Of a stretch of DNA of 19,059 nucleotides, positions 7,648-14,875 are shown piece after piece. Location: the NCBI GenBank assembly GCA_030833605.1, contig JAURGV010000013.1, positions 1 through 19,059 of the forward strand, in the 5' to 3' direction. The stretch's first letter is position 1. Each line of letters starts with the position of its first letter. Both the position numbers and the translations under genes were made by a program. Source of the DNA: Rhodothermales bacterium. Its GTDB lineage: Bacteria > Bacteroidota > Rhodothermia > Rhodothermales > UBA10348. The notes under the pieces are model-generated. The model was not told the DNA's origin. It made no database searches and saw nothing but the letters and a program-made list of their open reading frames with translations.

Positions 7648-8400
7648 CTATTTGCGGCTAAATCGGAAGGAAATAACCCCCGTCTGATTCTCTTGAGGCG
7701 CATCCGATGGCAACGGATTAAACTGCCAGCGATCCAATACATCCATTACCGAACGCTCTAGCGTTGGGTCGCCTTTTCGTATCGGCGTTTTCCGAATGAT
7801 TCTGCCTTGTGGATTAACCACGATCCGGACCTGAATAAAAGCATCCACCTGGACCGTGTAAGCTGGAATCGGAGTGCTCATGGGCGTCCGATTCAATCCT
7901 TCAATGTTGTAAGGAGCCGTTTTGGTCGCTTCGTTGCCCACCCCTTCATCTCCAGAGTCCTTTCCATCTGAAGCCTTCAGAGAACCGCTACCGAGTGGCT
8001 TTACGATTTCCTTTTCTGGCTGAGGCGTAGGTGACTTTTGTTTTGCGTCGGTTTTGCTTTGGGTCGGTGTAACGACTTCTGCCTTGGGAGCTTCAATAAC
8101 TTCCGGATCTTCAACAGCTACCGCTTGCTTTGGCAATTCTACCGGTTTTACCACTTCTAGCGGTGAAACAGCGGCTTGTTTTATCGTTTCTTCGACCTTT
8201 TCAAACTTTTCTGGATTGTCCTGCTCCGTTTCAGGAGCTTGCTGCACCGGCCTGCCCGTAGACAAAGGCCCAAACTCAACCTCGAGAAAACCCAATGGTT
8301 GCGAGTCGGAAGCGGCGGTCGTTAATAGAGACAGCAACACCACAATGACGAGGTGAACGCCCAAGCTAATAGACACCCCTGTCCAGTCTTCACGCTTCAT
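7648..8400 (-). CDS. tonB: TonB family energy transducer
   Basis: A 250-aa protein with the standard TonB plan: short cytoplasmic start MKREDWTG, one membrane helix at about 11-28 (including His16 in 'SLGVHLVIVVLLSL', the position where TonB has its conserved helix His), a Pro/Glu/Lys-rich periplasmic linker (about 50-165) and a C-terminal TonB domain (about 172-248) with 'AFIQVRIVVNPQGRIIR' and 'VMDVLDRWQFNPLP', the typical alpha/beta fold signature. It would carry proton-motive-force energy from ExbB/ExbD in the inner membrane to outer-membrane receptors. No exbB or exbD gene is in the window. It is the last gene of a six-gene minus-strand series and converges on the RsmF-like gene. A plausible client is the plug-barrel protein at 4206-6152, but this is inference. 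Confidence 0.9.
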   Translation of the reverse strand: MKREDWTGVSISLGVHLVIVVLLSLLTTAASDSQPLGFLEVEFGPLSTGRPVQQAPETEQDNPEKFEKVEETIKQAAVSPLEVVKPVELPKQAVAVEDPEVIEAPKAEVVTPTQSKTDAKQKSPTPQPEKEIVKPLGSGSLKASDGKDSGDEGVGNEATKTAPYNIEGLNRTPMSTPIPAYTVQVDAFIQVRIVVNPQGRIIRKTPIRKGDPTLERSVMDVLDRWQFNPLPSDAPQENQTGVISFRFSRK

Positions 8401-8460
8401 GCTAGCTCTCTGTTAATGATTCTAATTTTTCGTTCCCCAGTCCAAATGCAGGCTCCTTGC

Positions 8461-9435
8461 CTACATACTCCCTGTATTTGCTTCAGGATCCACGTTTCCT
8501 GCATCTAATGATTCAGAATGCCAGATATCTTGAATTATAAATCGCGGTCGTTGTTTGACTTCCTCATACACTCTTGCAACATACGTACCAACAATTCCCA
8601 AGAAGAATAACTGGATCCCTCCGAAAAAGAAGGCTGCAAAAATCAACGAAGCCCAGCCGGTAATAGCGGTACCAACCACATATTTCGTGATGAGTACCCA
8701 AATTAGACCCAAAACCGAACCAAACGAAACCAAAAACCCAAGGTTTACGGCCAATTTAAGCGGCTTTGTAGAAAATGAAGTCAAGCCGTTAATGGCCAAC
8801 GAAAGCCGGCGACTGTACGGATATTTCGTGTTTCCCGCAATTCTTCCAGGCCTTTGGTATTCGATTCCAATCTGTTTGAAACCCAACCAAGCAATAAGCC
8901 CGCGAACGTAAGGCTGTTGCTCAGGAAGCTTATTGTAAGCATCCATAACGCGCCTTGATATCAGCCGGAAATCGCCGGTGTCGAGCGGAGCTTCCACTTT
9001 GGACACCGTTCTGAACAAACGATAATACCAATGAGCGGTAAGTCGCTGTAATGCCGGTACATTCGTTCTTTTAGATCGAACGCCGTATACCACATCAAAT
9101 CCTTCCTGCCACTTTTCTATCATCTGCCCGGCGGTGGCCAGCGGGTCTTGCAGGTCCGCATCCATGATGATAGCGGCATCCGAGGTGCACCATTTTATGC
9201 CCGCAGTAATGGCCATTTGATGCCCAAAATTCCTAGAAAAACGAATTACATGGTATCCAATTAGCCCTGTTGTGGCTACCTGAAGCTCGCTTAGGGTTCC
9301 ATCGGTACTGCCGTCATCAACCAAAATGACGTTTTGAACCATAGGATAGTCTTGCCGGAATCCTTCTATGGCTGAAACAAGTGTTTTGACAACCGCCTGT
9401 TCGTTAAAAACTGGAATGATCAATGCTACATTCAA
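8461..9435 (-). CDS. Family 2 glycosyltransferase, dolichol-phosphate-mannose-synthase type
   Basis: A 324-aa polyprenyl-phosphate glycosyltransferase expected to move a sugar from a nucleotide sugar to undecaprenyl phosphate at the cytoplasmic face of the inner membrane (relatives: GtrB, ArnC, YfdH). GT-A domain at residues 1-220: 'ALIIPVFNE', Asp-Asp 40-41 in 'LVDDGSTDGT', 'FSRNFGHQMAITAG', the metal/nucleotide motif 'MDADLQDP' (91-98), and 'GDFRLISRRV' (154-163) before 'QRPGRIAGNTKYPYSRR'. Two membrane helices follow (about 228-250 and 262-286) and a cytoplasmic tail. The start is TTG at 9435. The in-frame sequence upstream has no ATG or GTG before a TGA, and the next ATG (codon 32) would remove the first strand. 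It is 16 nt after the PorV-like gene and 60 nt before tonB. The sugar donor is unknown. Confidence 0.9.
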   Translation of the reverse strand: MNVALIIPVFNEQAVVKTLVSAIEGFRQDYPMVQNVILVDDGSTDGTLSELQVATTGLIGYHVIRFSRNFGHQMAITAGIKWCTSDAAIIMDADLQDPLATAGQMIEKWQEGFDVVYGVRSKRTNVPALQRLTAHWYYRLFRTVSKVEAPLDTGDFRLISRRVMDAYNKLPEQQPYVRGLIAWLGFKQIGIEYQRPGRIAGNTKYPYSRRLSLAINGLTSFSTKPLKLAVNLGFLVSFGSVLGLIWVLITKYVVGTAITGWASLIFAAFFFGGIQLFFLGIVGTYVARVYEEVKQRPRFIIQDIWHSESLDAGNVDPEANTGSM

Positions 9436-9451
9436 GGCATTTGACGTTGGT

Positions 9452-10546
9452 TTATTGATCCCCTTTAAAGCTGTATTTCACGGAAACCCGATGGGAATAC
9501 CCTAATTCCGAGACCAAGCCTGCAAAATCTCCAAAGCCATAATCCACCGCCGCCGATCCGAGCAAAAAGCCCGCTCCAACGGACGGGGTAATGTCTAATC
9601 CTTCCCCTTTTACGTGCTGAATTCTATTGAATCCGCCTCTCAGGAACAGCATATTGCGATAATGCACTTCTGCCCCAATGCGTGGGTGAATGGATGTTGA
9701 ACCAACGGAAATGGCATTCGACACATAATTGTCAAACGCGATATCGGTGTCCACTTCAAAAACGACCCCTCCAAAATTCGTTTCCATCGATCTCAATACC
9801 CCAAGCCTTAGGACAGGTAAAACCAATTCGGTGCCACCTTCAGGCAACTCATCACCAAACACCGTTTCGATGTTGGACAGTTTGTCCTTGTTGACGCTCC
9901 AAGACTGAAGCATGGACGTTGCGTCTTGGAGTACTGCTCCAGCGGTCCAGGTCGGACTCGTATAGCGTACCCCAAAATCCATGGAATACCCCCATGCGGA
10001 AGCAAAGTCACCTATGGATCGGCGAATAATTTTGGATGATGCTCCAATGGACCAGGTTTCATTAATCATTTTGCCATAAGACACAAAAAAGGCATAATCT
10101 GAGGCAGAAAATGAAGTAATATGGCTTCCTGGGTCAGGTTTCGGCTGATTTCGTTCCGCATCCCACGCATCTAACGTGTTTTTTATGTCGTTCACACCGC
10201 TGCGAATAAGCGTAATTCCCAATACGGATCGTTCAGAAAACGGAATAGAAAAACCAGCGTAATCAAACGATACAATTCCCGAAAATCGTTCCGCGTGCAT
10301 ATAGGACGCTTCCATGCGGCGGGCACTGCTCAAACCAGCAGGATTCCAGTATCCAGCGTACACATCGTTCGCGGAGGCAATAAAAGCTCCGCCCATGCCA
10401 AGAGCACGTGCTCCAACACCCCCTGCTAGGAAATCAGCCCCATATTTGGCCACCTTTTGCGCTGAGACGTTGGTTGGAAACGTACAAACAGATACAAAGA
10501 AAGTGATTAGGAAAATCCGAGTCAAAGGTTTTTCTCGAGACATCAT
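9452..10546 (-). CDS. PorV/PorQ family outer-membrane protein
   Basis: A 364-aa outer-membrane barrel of the family containing PorV and PorQ, which in Bacteroidota are type IX secretion components; many family members outside that phylum have no assigned role. The signal peptide is clear: MMSREKPLTR, hydrophobic 'IFLITFFVSVCTFPTNVSA', cleavage before Q30. The mature start has the family hallmark 'GADFLAGGVGARALGMGGAF' (36-55), then 'ASANDVYAGYWNPAGLSS', where a bright N-P-A-G-L motif is diagnostic. The rest shows alternating strands ending 'VSVKYSFKGDQ'. ATG 10546 is followed directly by a second ATG. It lies between rsmB (66 nt upstream) and the glycosyltransferase (16 nt downstream). No T9SS genes or C-terminal T9SS sorting domains were seen, so a secretion role is not supported by context. 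Confidence 0.88.
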   Translation of the reverse strand: MMSREKPLTRIFLITFFVSVCTFPTNVSAQKVAKYGADFLAGGVGARALGMGGAFIASANDVYAGYWNPAGLSSARRMEASYMHAERFSGIVSFDYAGFSIPFSERSVLGITLIRSGVNDIKNTLDAWDAERNQPKPDPGSHITSFSASDYAFFVSYGKMINETWSIGASSKIIRRSIGDFASAWGYSMDFGVRYTSPTWTAGAVLQDATSMLQSWSVNKDKLSNIETVFGDELPEGGTELVLPVLRLGVLRSMETNFGGVVFEVDTDIAFDNYVSNAISVGSTSIHPRIGAEVHYRNMLFLRGGFNRIQHVKGEGLDITPSVGAGFLLGSAAVDYGFGDFAGLVSELGYSHRVSVKYSFKGDQ

Positions 10547-10612
10547 GTGTTGTGCAAACGTGTTCTGGTTCCAAATGCTTCCCGGCCGATCTGGTTTCCT
10601 AGATACGACGTA

Positions 10613-11938
10613 CTAATTGGATCCAGCTTCTGTTTTCCGACGCAGGTGGGCCGCAAATGCGCCATCAATAGATGTGTTAAACGGAAGACTCTCAAAGCAC
10701 CCAAAACGATTCCTAAACTCGGATGGAAACGATGATGCGATGGGATCCAACGTGAAGTTCTTGTTTCGCGATAAAAAAGCATCGACCTGGCCCATATTTT
10801 CCTCCTGATCGATTGAACAGGTGCTGTATACGAGTATTCCACCGGGTTTTACGCATCTTCCGGAAGCGTCTAGCAAGTCCTTTTGAAGATCAATTAATTG
10901 GTTCAAGTCGTTCGGCGTTTTATTCCATCTCAGATCCGCACGCTTTGATAGAACGCCTAAGCCTGTACAAGGGGCGTCTAATAAAACCTTGTCAAAGGCA
11001 TTAATCCATTCAGAAGGAGGATCCGTGGCATCGGCCGCTTGAAACGCTATGTTCGAAAGTTGCAGCTCTTCGGCAGACTTCCGAACCAAGTTTAATCGCC
11101 TTTCATGAATGTCTGCCGCTACAATCCGGCCTTTGTTGTTCATGAGTGTAGCTGCATACAATGTTTTCCCTCCAGGTGCCGAACACACATCCAAAATGTG
11201 ATCGCTTTCTTTGGGGTCTAAGCCCTGCACCACCAAAGCAGCGGCTTCGTCTTGAACGCGAACCGATCCACGTTCCAAAAATCCGCCCCTCAAAAGGGGT
11301 TGGATGTTGGTTGTCCGGAAAAAGTCTTTGACCACCGTTGACGCGGTTATTTCTCCGCCGTGTTCTTCGTAAGCGGCGCGAATTTCGGGCTCTTCCTTGA
11401 AAACATGAACACCGTACGTTGGCCGCTCGTTGTTATGTTTGAGTAGCGCAACCGTTTTTGCTTCCCCAAACTCATCGAGCCATCGTTTTACCATCCAATC
11501 GGGGTGCGAATAGAGAATGCCCAAATGAGTATAAAGAGGCGATTTGGGAGGGATAGGTAGATGATCTCTTTTTCGCAGCACCGATCTAAGAATGCCGTTT
11601 GTTAATCCCGCCGCGCCTTTTCGAACATGAACCTTGGCCAGATCAACCGCTTCGTTGAGCGCGGCATGATCCGGCGTCTCGGTGAACAACAACTCATAAA
11701 TCCCCATGCGCAAGACTGTTCTAAGGGGGCTCTCTAAACTCCCACTTTTCGCGGTGTAAAAGGAATCAATAATAAAATCCAGATAACGTCTCCATCGGGT
11801 TACGCCTGCCACAATATCCCTGATTTGACGTTCATCGCCGGCATTTTTTGAACGGTTGGCTCCGCCTAATCCCACATAGGACCTGCGTTCTTCCAACTGA
11901 TCCAATTGTTTTGCGGCCCCTAATCTGGCTGATTCCAT
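10613..11938 (-). CDS. rsmB: 16S rRNA (cytosine-967-C5)-methyltransferase RsmB
   Basis: A 441-aa protein of the usual RsmB size and order. An N-terminal NusB-like helical RNA-binding domain (about 1-135) contains 'DIVAGVTRWRRYLDFIID', 'LRMGIYELLF', 'ALNEAVDLAK' and 'GLTNGILRSVLRK'. The C-terminal SAM domain has 'VQDEAAALVV' (228-237), SAM loop 'ILDVCSAPGGKTLYAA' (248-263), Cys324 in 'DAPCTGLGVLSKRADLRW' and the nucleophile Cys374 in 'VYSTCSIDQEEN'. The last residues 'DGAFAAHLRRK' match the typical 'DGFFAARL' ending. The enzyme methylates C5 of C967 in 16S rRNA. ATG 11938 is 17 nt downstream of the flavoprotein stop in the minus-strand series. The NusB domain separates it from the RsmF-like enzyme at 6173. 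Confidence 0.94.
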   Translation of the reverse strand: MESARLGAAKQLDQLEERRSYVGLGGANRSKNAGDERQIRDIVAGVTRWRRYLDFIIDSFYTAKSGSLESPLRTVLRMGIYELLFTETPDHAALNEAVDLAKVHVRKGAAGLTNGILRSVLRKRDHLPIPPKSPLYTHLGILYSHPDWMVKRWLDEFGEAKTVALLKHNNERPTYGVHVFKEEPEIRAAYEEHGGEITASTVVKDFFRTTNIQPLLRGGFLERGSVRVQDEAAALVVQGLDPKESDHILDVCSAPGGKTLYAATLMNNKGRIVAADIHERRLNLVRKSAEELQLSNIAFQAADATDPPSEWINAFDKVLLDAPCTGLGVLSKRADLRWNKTPNDLNQLIDLQKDLLDASGRCVKPGGILVYSTCSIDQEENMGQVDAFLSRNKNFTLDPIASSFPSEFRNRFGCFESLPFNTSIDGAFAAHLRRKTEAGSN

Positions 11939-11955
11939 GCTCCTAACGTGTTGAT

Positions 11956-13371
11956 CTAGAATTGTTTTTGAAGTGAACGAGCGGCGACCATCAACGGATC
12001 TTTGGAAGGCGCTAATGGAGGTGAGTAAACGTAATCAAGGTCATATAGATCGCCGACCGTCCCTCCTTTTCGCAAAAGTGCCGTAATCACATTAATTCGG
12101 TCAGCAGATCGGTTGCCTCCAACAATTTGAGCTCCGATCAGACGCTGTGTTTTTCGCTCTGCAATCAGGGTTATGCAGATGGTACTGTGATCGGTAAAGG
12201 CCGATGCTGTTTTGTGAGTTATCGTGGCCGAAACCGTGTCCTTGCCGAGTTTGGAAGCCATTTCTTGCGTCCATCCGGTGTGAGCGATTTCAATGTCCCC
12301 GAGTCCAATAGCGGCAGCAAATACAATAGGCGGTAGCGTCGCAGACCGTCCCGAGGGTGGCGCTGCCTTTGTACGAGGCATTGGGTTTGACTCGTTTCTG
12401 GGCGCATTTCTGGCTGCATTACGACCGGCCACACGGCCTGACCGGAACGCATTTAGCGAGAGCGGTGCCGCGATGGAAACGCCGAAAATGAGTTCTTTTT
12501 GTTCAGTGCAGTCGCCACACGCCCAAATGCCAAGCTCCGACGTTCGCATTTGTTCATCCACAACAACACCACCTGAAACGCCAATTTTTAATCCCGCCTT
12601 ACGGGCTAATTCCGTGGCGGGGCTCGTTCCAACAGCGATTAACACTAAATCGCATCCGATTTTTTCGCCTTTATCGGTCAAAACGGCGATGATTTTCCCG
12701 TCTCTCGCCTTTTCTAAACCGGTTGCCCGTTCTTTTCGAACGCAAAGCCCTTCGCTTGTTATCCGTTGCAGCGCAACGGCTTGCATAGTTTCCCCCAACC
12801 CTTTTGCGAGCACCCCTGACGGGGCTAGCACGGTTACGCGAATGCCGCGCTGTTTAAGGGCAAAAGCTGCGTCTAATCCCACATAACCGGATCCAATAAC
12901 CACCGCGTGGCGAACGTCCTGCGCTTTAATCCGGTTTTCGATGTGAAGGACGTCTTGCAAGGTTCGCAAAACGAACACATCCTGCGTACTGATCGCTAAC
13001 GCTTCCGGCACAATCGGAAGGGCCCCAGTTGCCAAAATCAATCTGTCATACCGGATAAGTCGGCTCTTACCGGTTTTGGTGTTTCGAACCAGCAATTTGC
13101 GATGTTCAAGATCTATTTCTTCGGCACTCGTATGGGTTTCCACAGCGATGTTAAAAGCCGTCGCAAGCTCGTGAGGAGCATAACGCACCAGTTCATCTTT
13201 GTGCTGAACCTTACCGGCCAACATCAGAGGCATTTCGCACGCAGAATAGGATACATCAGGGCCCTTTTCAATCAGCGTAATGTGGAGATCGGGGTTGGTA
13301 CGCCGTGCTTCCGCGGCTGCTGTTGGCCCAGAAGCTACTCCCCCAATAATGACAAGATGTTGTGGCTTCAC
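11956..13371 (-). CDS. CoA-disulfide reductase / NADH oxidase-type FAD flavoprotein
   Basis: A 471-aa pyridine-nucleotide-disulfide oxidoreductase. Visible in order: FAD-binding 'VIIGGVASGPTAAAEARR' (7-24); a single redox cysteine, Cys45, in 'SYSACEMPLMLAG', which fits the one-cysteine group (CoA-disulfide reductase, NADH oxidase/peroxidase) rather than two-cysteine glutathione-type reductases; 'LILATGA' (111-117); the NAD(P)H loop 'VVIGSGYVGLDAAF' (157-170); 'GIWACGDCTE' (281-290); and a dimerisation domain with 'LIGAQIVGG' and 'DLDYVYSPPLAPSKDPL'. It should reduce low-molecular-weight thiol disulfides, persulfides or oxygen species in the cytoplasm; the exact substrate is unclear. An extra basic, Asn/Pro-rich linker lies at about 317-347 between the FAD and dimerisation domains. 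The start is GTG 13371. The preceding CDF gene stops with TAA, then one ACC codon, then this GTG, all in the same frame. Confidence 0.87.
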   Translation of the reverse strand: MKPQHLVIIGGVASGPTAAAEARRTNPDLHITLIEKGPDVSYSACEMPLMLAGKVQHKDELVRYAPHELATAFNIAVETHTSAEEIDLEHRKLLVRNTKTGKSRLIRYDRLILATGALPIVPEALAISTQDVFVLRTLQDVLHIENRIKAQDVRHAVVIGSGYVGLDAAFALKQRGIRVTVLAPSGVLAKGLGETMQAVALQRITSEGLCVRKERATGLEKARDGKIIAVLTDKGEKIGCDLVLIAVGTSPATELARKAGLKIGVSGGVVVDEQMRTSELGIWACGDCTEQKELIFGVSIAAPLSLNAFRSGRVAGRNAARNAPRNESNPMPRTKAAPPSGRSATLPPIVFAAAIGLGDIEIAHTGWTQEMASKLGKDTVSATITHKTASAFTDHSTICITLIAERKTQRLIGAQIVGGNRSADRINVITALLRKGGTVGDLYDLDYVYSPPLAPSKDPLMVAARSLQKQF

Positions 13372-13374
13372 GGT

Positions 13375-14379
13375 TTACCCCACTTCAGGATTCAATGGAT
13401 CGGCGTGCGGCTCTGGGAAGCGATTCTCGTGGGCTTGAGAGTGCGAACTGGGCTCCAAATGAGCCGTGACAACCACGGAGTCTGACGGGAATAGCCGATG
13501 GATGGCGTCCTCCACTTGATGCGACTTATCGTGGGCTTCCTGGATACTGTAAGATACGGGAAACGTCATGTGGTATTCGATGAACACGCTGTCGTTGATA
13601 CGCCGGTGGCGCAATTGGTGAAAACCTTCGATCACTTTTTTCTCAACGGCTTCATCCAATAAACCAACTATTTGTCCCGTTTCGGACGGGTCAGCTGCCT
13701 CCATAAGCCCAGAAAATGCGTTCTTCATCAAGCTACCTGCTGTCCACAGAATATTGAGGGCAAGAATGATGGCAAACACAGGATCCAGCCAAACCATGTC
13801 GGTTAACCAAACTAAACCCAGCCCGACAATCACACCCACACTCGTCCACATATCGGTGAGTACATGCTCCCCATTGGCAACCAAAATGAGGCTATTGTGT
13901 GTTTTTCCTGTCCGAATTAACGTTAAACCTAGTCCCAAATTAATTAGAGCCAATGCGCCTGTAATCCATAATCCTATGTTAATGGATTGAATTTCTGGAC
14001 CTCTAATTAGATCGACGACAGCGGTGTACAAAATGGACAACGCCGCTATCATGATCAGGCCTCCTTCGAAGCCGGAAGAGAAATAGGCAATCTTGCCGTG
14101 CCCATAAGGATGCCGCGGATCAGGGGGTTGAGCCGAATACCACAAACTGAACGCCGCAAAACCCGTCGCCAATAAATGGATAACGGATTCTAGCGCATCC
14201 GACAAAATGGCTGCAGAACCTGTGATGAAATAGGCCGACAACTTTCCTCCCAGCATGAGAAAGGAAATAAGCAAGCTGGCCAACATCACAGGACGTTGGA
14301 AATCTTTTCGATCCTTAGAATCTGTGGGGCCGGAGGCCGCCGGCGCCGTCTCAGGAAAATGATGGGTATGCAATAACAC
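13375..14379 (-). CDS. Cation diffusion facilitator (CDF) metal exporter
   Basis: A 334-aa inner-membrane divalent-metal/proton antiporter. Six membrane segments lie between about residues 31 and 220. The second carries 'SAAILSDALESVIHLLATG': Asp61 is the conserved metal ligand, with Glu64 and His68 in place of the second Asp seen in FieF. 'HPYGHGKIAYFSS' (90-102) is a strong CDF signature. The fifth segment has the H-x3-D pair His172/Asp176 ('GEHVLTDMWTS'). The cytoplasmic C-terminal domain (about 230-310) contains 'RRINDSVFIEYHMTFP' and 'EAHDKSHQVEDAI'. The short N-terminus (LHTHH) and the tail are His-rich, as is common for metal sensing. Likely metals are Zn, Mn or Fe; ligands do not decide. 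Start GTG 14379 is uncertain (TTG 14373 is also possible); the protein core starts near residue 26. First gene of the minus-strand series, divergent from the epimerase. Confidence 0.9.
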   Translation of the reverse strand: MLLHTHHFPETAPAASGPTDSKDRKDFQRPVMLASLLISFLMLGGKLSAYFITGSAAILSDALESVIHLLATGFAAFSLWYSAQPPDPRHPYGHGKIAYFSSGFEGGLIMIAALSILYTAVVDLIRGPEIQSINIGLWITGALALINLGLGLTLIRTGKTHNSLILVANGEHVLTDMWTSVGVIVGLGLVWLTDMVWLDPVFAIILALNILWTAGSLMKNAFSGLMEAADPSETGQIVGLLDEAVEKKVIEGFHQLRHRRINDSVFIEYHMTFPVSYSIQEAHDKSHQVEDAIHRLFPSDSVVVTAHLEPSSHSQAHENRFPEPHADPLNPEVG

Positions 14380-14464
14380 GAAGCAAACGTATCTTTTGAT
14401 GGCTAATGTGCGTCACCAAAGGTACTATTGCAAACCGGACTCTCCATCTGAATCTGTACGAATA

Positions 14465-14863
14465 ATGAAATTAGAACACATCGGGATTGCGGTCGCGGAT
14501 ATCGAATCAACCAAAAACCTTTTAAAGGCCATTTTCGGAGCAGAGCCCTACAAACAAGAAGTCGTCGCATCGGAAGGAGTTATTACCCATTTTTATGACG
14601 CAGGTGGCGTAAAAATAGAATTGTTGGAAGCGACATCCACGGATTCGGCAATCTCAAAATTTATTCTCAAACACGGACAAGGACTTCATCATCTTGCTTT
14701 TTCGGTTGACCATGTTTCTACCGATTTTGAGCGTATCAAAGGCTTAGGCATTCAGGTGCTTGGGGAAGCTCCGAAGCAAGGCGCCGATGGGAAATGGATA
14801 TTTTTTGCCCATCCCAGAGATACTTCTGGTGTTTTAATGGAGTTTTGCAGCGAGCAAAAATAG
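14465..14863 (+). CDS. mce: Methylmalonyl-CoA epimerase
   Basis: A 132-aa vicinal-oxygen-chelate protein that would interconvert (R)- and (S)-methylmalonyl-CoA in propionate or odd-chain/branched-chain catabolism. The two beta-alpha-beta-beta-beta modules are clear: 'KLEHIGIAVADIESTKNLL' with metal ligand His5, 'GVKIELLE' (Glu52), 'GQGLHHLAFSVDHVSTDFERI' (His75/76) and 'HPRDTSGVLMEFCSE' (Glu126). These are the family's H/E/H/E metal positions. I chose ATG 14465 because the homologous core begins immediately with MKLEHIGIAV; earlier in-frame TTG 14396 and ATG 14399 would add a 22-23-residue leader without family character. No mutase gene is in the window. It converges with the GH18-like gene, with 12 nt between stops. 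The E1-alpha gene at the left edge could feed related branched-chain metabolism, but that link is speculative. Confidence 0.92.
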   Translation: MKLEHIGIAVADIESTKNLLKAIFGAEPYKQEVVASEGVITHFYDAGGVKIELLEATSTDSAISKFILKHGQGLHHLAFSVDHVSTDFERIKGLGIQVLGEAPKQGADGKWIFFAHPRDTSGVLMEFCSEQK

Positions 14864-14875
14864 ACTTAACGAGCG

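Noticed and set aside
9452..10546. PorV-like protein as evidence for a type IX secretion system
   Set aside because: The family is broad, and no other T9SS gene or C-terminal sorting domain is visible in the window.
6173..11938. Two NOL1/NOP2/Sun methyltransferases as a recent duplication
   Set aside because: One has an N-terminal NusB-like domain and the other a C-terminal PUA-like domain, so they are distinct RsmB and RsmF types rather than tandem copies.
12293..12886. A 197-codon open frame on the plus strand
   Set aside because: It lies wholly antisense to the flavoprotein gene, whose motifs are intact; composition follows from the opposite strand's codons.
14396..14464. Upstream in-frame TTG/ATG starts for the methylmalonyl-CoA epimerase
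   Set aside because: The added 22-23 residues have no family character, while the conserved core starts exactly at ATG 14465.
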